64,000 bases of DNA from Mesorhizobium sp. WSM3860 (GTDB lineage: Bacteria > Pseudomonadota > Alphaproteobacteria > Rhizobiales > Rhizobiaceae), in contig NZ_NSGF01000008.1 of NCBI RefSeq assembly GCF_002294995.1, positions 124,001-188,000 on the forward strand, read 5' to 3'. A program made the position numbers and the translations under genes. The notes under the pieces were generated by a model. That model saw nothing but the letters and a program-made list of their open reading frames with translations, ran no database searches and had not been told where the DNA came from. Below are positions 59,297 through 64,000 of this stretch, one piece after another. Every line of letters starts with the position of its first letter. Within the stretch, counting starts at the first letter, position 1.

Positions 59297-60895
59297 ATGA
59301 AAGCGTTCGCCGTCCTTGTGAGTGGATTTATCCTGTTTGTCCTTGCCGCGTTCAGCGCGCAGGCTGCCCCGCCAGACGCCGCCAAGCGCGTCGCGCTGGT
59401 CATCGGCAACAGCAAATATGTCAACGCCGTGCCTTTGCCCAATCCAGCCAACGACGCGCAGCTCATCGCATCGACGCTGCGCAATGCCGGCTTCGACGTA
59501 ATCGAAGGCGTCGACCAGGACAATCAAGGCATGCACAGCCTGATCAGCCGCTTCACAGAGGAATCCTACAATGCCGAGCTCGCCGTGATCTTCTATGCCG
59601 GCCACGGCATGCAGGTCGACGGCAAGAACTACCTCATCCCCGTCGACGCCGAGCTGACGTCGCCGGCCTATCTCAAGACCCGCACCGTGCAGATCGACGA
59701 ATTCATGGCGGCGCTGCCGCCCGATCCCGCCGTCGGCGTCATCATCCTAGATGCCTGCCGCGACAATCCGCTGGCAAGGACGCTAGCCGCTTCGCTGCCC
59801 AAGAGCCGCTCGCTCGGCGCCGGCCTTGCGCCAGTCGAAGCGAAAGCGGACGGCGTAGGCACCGGCGGCGTGCTCATCGCCTATGCGACAGACCCCGGCG
59901 CCATCGCCTTCGACGGCAACGGCTTCGACAGCCCCTACTCGCTGGCTTTGGCCAAGCACCTGACCGAGCCCGGCGTCGAGATCCAGAGCGCGCTGACGCG
60001 TGTGCGCGGCGAGGTGACTGAGGCCACGCAAGGCCGTCAGCGTCCCTGGCACAATGCATCGCTGGGACGCGAGGTCTTCCTCGGTAAGCCCGCGGCGCAA
60101 CCAGCCGCGCCTGCAGCCAAGACGACGGCGGCGCCTGCTCTGGTGGCCAGCGAACCGCCTGCCTGGGAAGTCGAGCAGCGCCTGTGGGACGAGGCCTCGA
60201 AAAAGAACGCCATTCCGTTCTACGAGGCCTATCTCGATCAGTTCCCGAATGGCCGCTTCGCGACGGTGGCCAAGCTCAACATCGATCAGCTGAAGGATCC
60301 GAATGCCAGCAAGCAGGTCGCGGCCCTCGATACGAACGCGGCGAACGCCAATCCCGGCTCGGCCGTGCGCACCTCGGTCGGCATCACCGACGAGATGAAG
60401 CAGACGCCAGGCACGGAGCTGACGGAAGGCGCGATCGGGCTCGATCATGACGGCCGCATCGACCTGCAGCTGCGCATCGAGGCGCTGGGCAACGAGCTTG
60501 GCCAGGTCGACGGCAACATCGGCCCGAAGACGCGCCAAGCGATCAGCGTCTGGCAGGGCAAGAACGGCCTGCCGCAGACCACCTATCTGACACGCGAGCA
60601 GTTGGCGTTCCTGCTGATCCAGACCGACCCGATGATGGATGCGGTCCGCGCCAAGCATGCCGCCGACCAGGCCCGCGCCGGGCAGCCCAAGAAGCAGGCG
60701 GTGCAGCAGACCCGCACGTTGAAGCCGGTAGCGCAAAAGCCGCGCAAGAAGCAGCAGGTCGTCCAGAGGCGGCGCGAGAGCGAGACCGTGGTTCGCGACG
60801 ATGCCCCGCCGCCGAACGACGACAACGACTTCCTGACCAAGGCGCTGATCTTCGGCACCGGCATCGCGGTGGGCGGTGCGCTTCACAAAAATTAG
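59297..60895 (+). CDS. Secreted caspase-like (C14) protein with C-terminal peptidoglycan-binding-like domain
   Basis: A 532-residue protein with a Sec signal peptide ending A-Q-A at residue 23. The caspase-p20-like domain (30-260) has the catalytic dyad H103 (FYAGHGMQ) and C154 (LDACRDNP), both intact, so it is predicted active against basic or acidic P1 sites in the periplasm. A linker and a short TPR-like helix pair follow (WEVEQRLWDEAS). About residues 375-435 resemble a peptidoglycan-binding-1 domain (LDHDGRIDLQLRIEALGN, GNIGPKTRQAISVWQ). A Lys/Arg-rich tail with a weakly hydrophobic end (ALIFGTGIAVGGALHKN) closes it. Start is set by GGAGGG upstream. Confidence 0.9.
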   Translation: MKAFAVLVSGFILFVLAAFSAQAAPPDAAKRVALVIGNSKYVNAVPLPNPANDAQLIASTLRNAGFDVIEGVDQDNQGMHSLISRFTEESYNAELAVIFYAGHGMQVDGKNYLIPVDAELTSPAYLKTRTVQIDEFMAALPPDPAVGVIILDACRDNPLARTLAASLPKSRSLGAGLAPVEAKADGVGTGGVLIAYATDPGAIAFDGNGFDSPYSLALAKHLTEPGVEIQSALTRVRGEVTEATQGRQRPWHNASLGREVFLGKPAAQPAAPAAKTTAAPALVASEPPAWEVEQRLWDEASKKNAIPFYEAYLDQFPNGRFATVAKLNIDQLKDPNASKQVAALDTNAANANPGSAVRTSVGITDEMKQTPGTELTEGAIGLDHDGRIDLQLRIEALGNELGQVDGNIGPKTRQAISVWQGKNGLPQTTYLTREQLAFLLIQTDPMMDAVRAKHAADQARAGQPKKQAVQQTRTLKPVAQKPRKKQQVVQRRRESETVVRDDAPPPNDDNDFLTKALIFGTGIAVGGALHKN

Positions 60896-60909
60896 CCGTT
60901 TCACGCAAA

Positions 60910-60950
60910 AACGGGAGACCTGTCCCATTGGGACCGGTCTCCCGTTGTTT
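60910..60950. terminator. Bidirectional terminator between the caspase-like and ompA genes
   Basis: AACGGGAGACC and its complement GGTCTCCCGTT form an 11-bp stem, with an inner TCCC/GGGA pairing. It is followed by TTGTTTG on the + strand, and by A-rich sequence (TTTTTGC) when read on the - strand. It lies between two convergent stop codons and should terminate both transcripts. Confidence 0.8.
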
Positions 60951-60987
60951 GCCGTGTACGGTGGGCGACCGACGCCGCCCGGCGCCT

Positions 60988-61521
60988 CTATTCCGTCCTG
61001 ATCCGCATCTCGACCCGGCGGTTGACCGGATCGTAGGGATTGGCGACGCGCGGGTGCGACTTGCCCAGACCAATCGCTTCGAGCCGGGTGGACTGTACGC
61101 CGTTCGCGGTCAGGAATGCGGCAACCGATTTCGCCCTGCGCTGCGACAGGTCCTGGTTGTAGCGATCCGAACCCGAAGCATCGGTGTGGCCTTCGACAAC
61201 GAAGCTGAACGAACTCAGCCGGTTGTCTTTCAGTGCCTTGGCGAACTCGTCGAGCTCGGTGCGCGCGGTCTGGTCGAGCTGGGCGGAATCCAGCGCAAAA
61301 TTGATCATCATATCGAGGCCGGTTTTTGTGGGGGCCGCGTTCTTGTCGTTCTTGCTCTTGCACTCTTCTTCGGTGCCGACGCAGATGCCGCGCGTCGCCC
61401 CGAGATTGCCCGCGCCGGTGAAGAACTTCACGATGTCTTCGGATTTCTGAAGCGGATCAGCGGAAACGTGCGTCGAAAAAAGCACGGCCGCCAATGCAAA
61501 GGCTGAACTGGCCCACCGCAT
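60988..61521 (-). CDS. OmpA family secreted protein
   Basis: A 177-residue periplasmic protein. The signal peptide MRWASSAFALAAVLF ends at V-S-A (residue 21). The C-terminal OmpA/MotB domain (about 70-177) has INFALDSAQLDQTARTELDE, VVEGHTDASGSDRYN, LSQRRAKSVAAFL and PVNRRVEMRI, the diaminopimelate-binding pattern. Two cysteines (GICVGTEEECK) could form a disulfide. The ATG chosen has AGGGAG eight bases upstream; an ATG two codons earlier is too close. It is a third OmpA module in the locus, convergent with the caspase gene. A role in anchoring to the cell wall is likely. Confidence 0.87.
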   Translation of the reverse strand: MRWASSAFALAAVLFSTHVSADPLQKSEDIVKFFTGAGNLGATRGICVGTEEECKSKNDKNAAPTKTGLDMMINFALDSAQLDQTARTELDEFAKALKDNRLSSFSFVVEGHTDASGSDRYNQDLSQRRAKSVAAFLTANGVQSTRLEAIGLGKSHPRVANPYDPVNRRVEMRIRTE

Positions 61522-61694
61522 GACCATTACTCCCTGTTTGAGCGGATCTCGCTGCGGCCGACAATAGCAAATCTCGCGCCGATTGTCTGTGAACAAACAC
61601 ACGCTGGAAGCCGCTGCCATTTGCTACGCTAACGCTTGACCAGCGCCTCCGCGGGGGCTTCAGTATCTCTATTCCAAGTAAGGGCGTGGCAGCC

Positions 61695-62261
61695 ATGGCC
61701 AACGGGCTCCGGTTCAGGACGGCGCGGGATCTCTTCAGCGCTTGTCCCGCCATCGCCCGGGATATGAAAGCGGTCCCGACCGACCAGCCGTCGATCGAGT
61801 TTTGCCGCGCGCTGCTCGCCGGGCGTGTCCCGGAGGAGGCACTCACCTTCTGCGCCTATCTGCTGCCCGAGCGGGCCGCGATCTGGTGGGCGCATGAGTG
61901 CCTGAGCAACCTTGCCGAACTCCTCGGCGACCGGGACCTCGAATTGCTGGCGCTCGTCGGCGACTGGGTCGGCGAACCCGGCAATCCCGACCATCGCGAG
62001 GCGGTTGCCCAGGCCGTGGAGGTGCCGCCCGCGACGCCTGTCTCCTGGATCGCTTTGGCAGCAGGCTGGCGCGACGGCGGCTCGGCCATCGACCAGGCGA
62101 CAGCCGGGTTTCCGACGGCCCATGCCGTCAGCGCGGGCATTCTGGCAGGCCTTGCCCGGGTGTCGCTGGCGGACCGGTTTGCCGTGCTTTCAGCCTTCGT
62201 CGAAATGGGCATCGAGATGGCGGAAATGGAGACGCAGCAGCACTCGGCCGACGCTTACTAG
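61695..62261 (+). CDS. DUF6931-like cytosolic protein of the type VI region
   Basis: A 188-residue helical protein (start MANGLRFRTARDLFSACPAI). It contains WW-x-HECL-type segments (ERAAIWWAHECLSNLAELLG) and SWIALAAGWRDGGSA. It resembles proteins annotated DUF6931 that occur next to type VI genes; I am not certain of the family. A GTG three codons earlier is an alternative start. It is divergent from ompA, with 173 bases between the two starts, and is the last gene of the cluster. It has no signal peptide. Confidence 0.7.
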   Translation: MANGLRFRTARDLFSACPAIARDMKAVPTDQPSIEFCRALLAGRVPEEALTFCAYLLPERAAIWWAHECLSNLAELLGDRDLELLALVGDWVGEPGNPDHREAVAQAVEVPPATPVSWIALAAGWRDGGSAIDQATAGFPTAHAVSAGILAGLARVSLADRFAVLSAFVEMGIEMAEMETQQHSADAY

Positions 62262-62537
62262 GTCGTGAACCCGTAAACGGACAACGTCTCGAATGGGTGG
62301 AAACTTGCCGTACGCGCGCCCCTGTCGGAACGACGTGATTGCGGGAAGGAGCGGACGTCGCGCCGCCTATGCGGCTTGCTCACTCTAGCATCGGGGCGGT
62401 CCGCAGACCGTTGAATCGAAATCGCTACGAAGCCCACGGGCAGACTCTTAGCCTCCCGCGCTGAGCATTTCGATGATTGTTAAATCCAAAGACGGTGGCC
62501 GTCGAGCGAGTTTTCAGCAGCCCATTTCCGCAGCCTA
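62262..62537. other. Intergenic stretch without a supportable gene
   Basis: These 276 bases between the DUF6931-like gene and the peroxiredoxin gene contain only short broken frames. I see no RNA gene, repeat or clear terminator. It marks the right end of the type VI locus. Confidence 0.5.
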
Positions 62538-63179
62538 TTAATGTGCAACTTGGGAAGCTGCCGACATCAATTCTTCGGGATTCGGCGCTCTGAAGGTGTT
62601 GAGGCCATCCTCCAGAACTTCAGTGAAGTTCCAGCGTACGATGCCCGCCCGGTCGATTAGGAACTGACCGACAAGCTGCCCCGAGCCGGAAGCCATCGCC
62701 TGCTGATCGGCTTCCGTCATCTCATATCCTTCCTTCTTATTAAGAAACTCGTCCATTGCCATGACGTCCATAGGCTTGGGCAACTCGCCCGGGAGATGGA
62801 TCCGTATCGCCATGACCGTATCCATCCCGACCTCGCGCAAGCCGAAAGCACGGTGCGAGGCCCGCTCCGGGTCGGATGCGGCGAGAAGATCGGGTGCCGG
62901 GTGGTAACGGAAATAGAGCCGCGCCCGCTCGACCGGCGTATTGACCACCGCCAGGCATTCGACGCCTTTCTCACGCAGGGCCGGCTTGAGTTGCGCCATC
63001 GCCGCGACATGGCGCCGGCAGAACGGACAGTGCAGGCCTCGGAACAAACCGATCAACAACGGGCTACGGCCTTGAAAATCATCGAGCGCGATCTTGCCTT
63101 CGCGTGAGATCGCATTGAGCACAACATTCGGTGCCCGGTCGCCCGGCTGCAGCGGGCGGTCAACACTACTCGTGGACAT
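62538..63179 (-). CDS. Peroxiredoxin-like (AhpC/TSA) protein with CPFC motif
   Basis: A 213-residue thioredoxin-fold protein. DRAPNVVLNAISREGKIALDDF is the AhpC/TSA start, and LFRGLHCPFCRRHVAAM carries a C51-x-x-C54 active site, so it is a thioredoxin-like or 1-Cys/2-Cys peroxiredoxin variant. It is close to the redoxin family of alkyl hydroperoxide reductase-like proteins. The start is set by AGGAGG six bases before the ATG; the longer frame upstream is rejected. It stands alone, between the type VI cluster and the insertion sequence, and is probably not part of either. Confidence 0.88.
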   Translation of the reverse strand: MSTSSVDRPLQPGDRAPNVVLNAISREGKIALDDFQGRSPLLIGLFRGLHCPFCRRHVAAMAQLKPALREKGVECLAVVNTPVERARLYFRYHPAPDLLAASDPERASHRAFGLREVGMDTVMAIRIHLPGELPKPMDVMAMDEFLNKKEGYEMTEADQQAMASGSGQLVGQFLIDRAGIVRWNFTEVLEDGLNTFRAPNPEELMSAASQVAH

Positions 63180-63535
63180 GGACGACCTCCTCGCCCCGGG
63201 TGAGTCAGGGAAAGCAGCACACCCAGCGTTTCGGAGGCGATCAAGTGCTGGGGCGAAAGCTTCCTGTGCCAAGGCAATAGCTTTCGACCTCTGCCATATT
63301 GCGAGGTCGAGATTACGCGCGTTGCAAGCCCATCATAACACGAAAAAGCATCTGCGGTCGCCGCCAAATGTGGTGAATGACCTCACGCGAGCGCACTCCC
63401 GAACGCTCTTGCGCTGAAGGTCAGGTTCCCGACCTCGATTTGGAGGTTCAAGTCTGCAACGCCCAAGGTCGTCAACGGGTCGAGAACCGACCTAAGGCTT
63501 CCACATTCGCCCACGCCCTGATTCATGATTTTGGC
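63180..63535. other. Intergenic stretch between peroxiredoxin gene and insertion sequence
   Basis: These 356 bases hold the promoter region of the leftward peroxiredoxin gene and the left end of the insertion sequence, whose terminal inverted repeat cannot be fixed because the right end lies outside the window. Apart from a small inverted repeat (GAACGC/GCGCTG-like, weak) I see no gene or structured element. Confidence 0.4.
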
Positions 63536-64000
63536 ATGAGCCGGTATGACCTGACTGAATTCGAATGGCGCATCATCGAGCCGCTCCTCCCGAACAAGCC
63601 TAGGGGCGTGCCTCGTGTGGATGATCGTCGCGTGCTGAATGGCATTTTCTGGGTGTTGCGATCCGGCGCGCCTTGGTGTGACCTGCCCGAGCGCTATGGC
63701 CCAGGCACCACCTGCTACAATCGCTTTACGCGATGGCGAAGGGCAGGCGGTGTGGGAGCGGCTGATAGACGCCATCAAAAGCTCGTACGATGGCAATATC
63801 CAGATGATCGACAGCACTTCCGTTCGCGCCCACCAACAAGCCGCAACCGCGAAAACCGGGGATCGAGATCATTGTCTGGGTCGATCGCGCGGCGGGCTCA
63901 CGACCAAGATCCATGTCGTCGTCGACGCGCGAGGACTCCCGATCCGGCTTGGGCTGACGGCAGGCCAAGCGCACGATGGGAAGATCGCCGACTTTCTCCT
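63536..64000 (+). mobile_element. IS5-family insertion sequence transposase, partial, in two frames
   Basis: The first frame (from ATG 63536) reads RYDLTEFEWRIIEPLLPNKP and LNGIFWVLRSGAPWCDLPER, then YNRFTRWRRAGG, the N-terminal half of IS5/IS427-group transposases. From about 63750 the family sequence continues in the +1 frame: VWERLIDAIKSSYDGNIQMI, then DSTSVRAHQQA and GRSRGGLTTKIHVVVDARG, with the catalytic DDE Asp in MIDS. The element runs off the window. In this group orfA and orfB are often joined by programmed frameshifting, so the frame change need not mean inactivation; an inactivating indel is the alternative. Confidence 0.85.

Noticed and set aside
59783..61363. Open - strand frame spanning the caspase-like gene and part of ompA
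   Set aside because: It crosses the terminator and two real genes and has no recognisable sequence.
1..64000. tRNA, rRNA or riboswitch genes
   Set aside because: No cloverleaf-forming CCA-type ends, rRNA sequence or known riboswitch core was recognised by eye on either strand; a covariance-model scan could still find small RNAs.

Overview
The window is GC-rich, densely packed chromosome-type DNA from an alphaproteobacterium of the order Hyphomicrobiales (Rhizobiales). Mesorhizobium or a close relative is my best guess. That rests on gene content and style (several ABC uptake systems, GntR/LysR regulators, an imp-type type VI secretion system) and not on any marker gene; no rRNA or tRNA gene was seen.

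Region 1 (1-9200, + strand) is a carbohydrate uptake and catabolism operon. It holds the end of a MalK/UgpC-type ATPase, a family-1 binding protein, two permeases, two TIM-barrel sugar isomerases, a Gfo/Idh/MocA dehydrogenase, an alpha/beta hydrolase, a ribulose-phosphate-epimerase-like protein and a ROK kinase. Most catabolic genes overlap by 1-4 bases. A small membrane protein and a divergent LysR regulator follow (9166-10975), then a decayed fragment of an MmyB-type regulator.

Region 2 (11201-17424, - strand) is a Liv-type ABC transporter operon (binding protein, LivH, LivM, LivG, LivF) followed by a hydantoin-racemase-family enzyme and an FCD-type GntR regulator. A perfect palindrome lies upstream of the first gene. 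In both ABC operons a strong stem-loop directly follows the binding-protein gene.

Region 3 (17704-62261) is a large type VI secretion locus. clpV (tssH) reads leftward; tssA-B-C-hcp-E-F-G-tagH-J-K-L-M-tagF read rightward, followed by a DUF2169 adaptor and a ketosynthase-like protein. A leftward vgrG module (39557-45900) carries VgrG, a DUF6484 protein, a TIGR02270 HEAT-like protein, a PAAR-like (DUF4150) protein fused to a probable HNH nuclease, and two candidate immunity proteins (SMI1/KNR4 and DUF3396 types). A second rightward block (46208-60895) repeats the FHA protein, TssL and TssM, and adds a PP2C phosphatase, a membrane Ser/Thr kinase, a DUF1036 protein, a membrane-anchored M23 plus lytic-transglycosylase-like hydrolase and a secreted caspase-like protein. 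An OmpA protein and a DUF6931-like gene follow. This second block, a duplicated membrane complex tied to a kinase/phosphatase pair and cell-wall and caspase enzymes, is the most unusual part of the window.

Region 4 (62538-64000) holds a peroxiredoxin-like gene and the start of an IS5-family insertion sequence that runs off the window.
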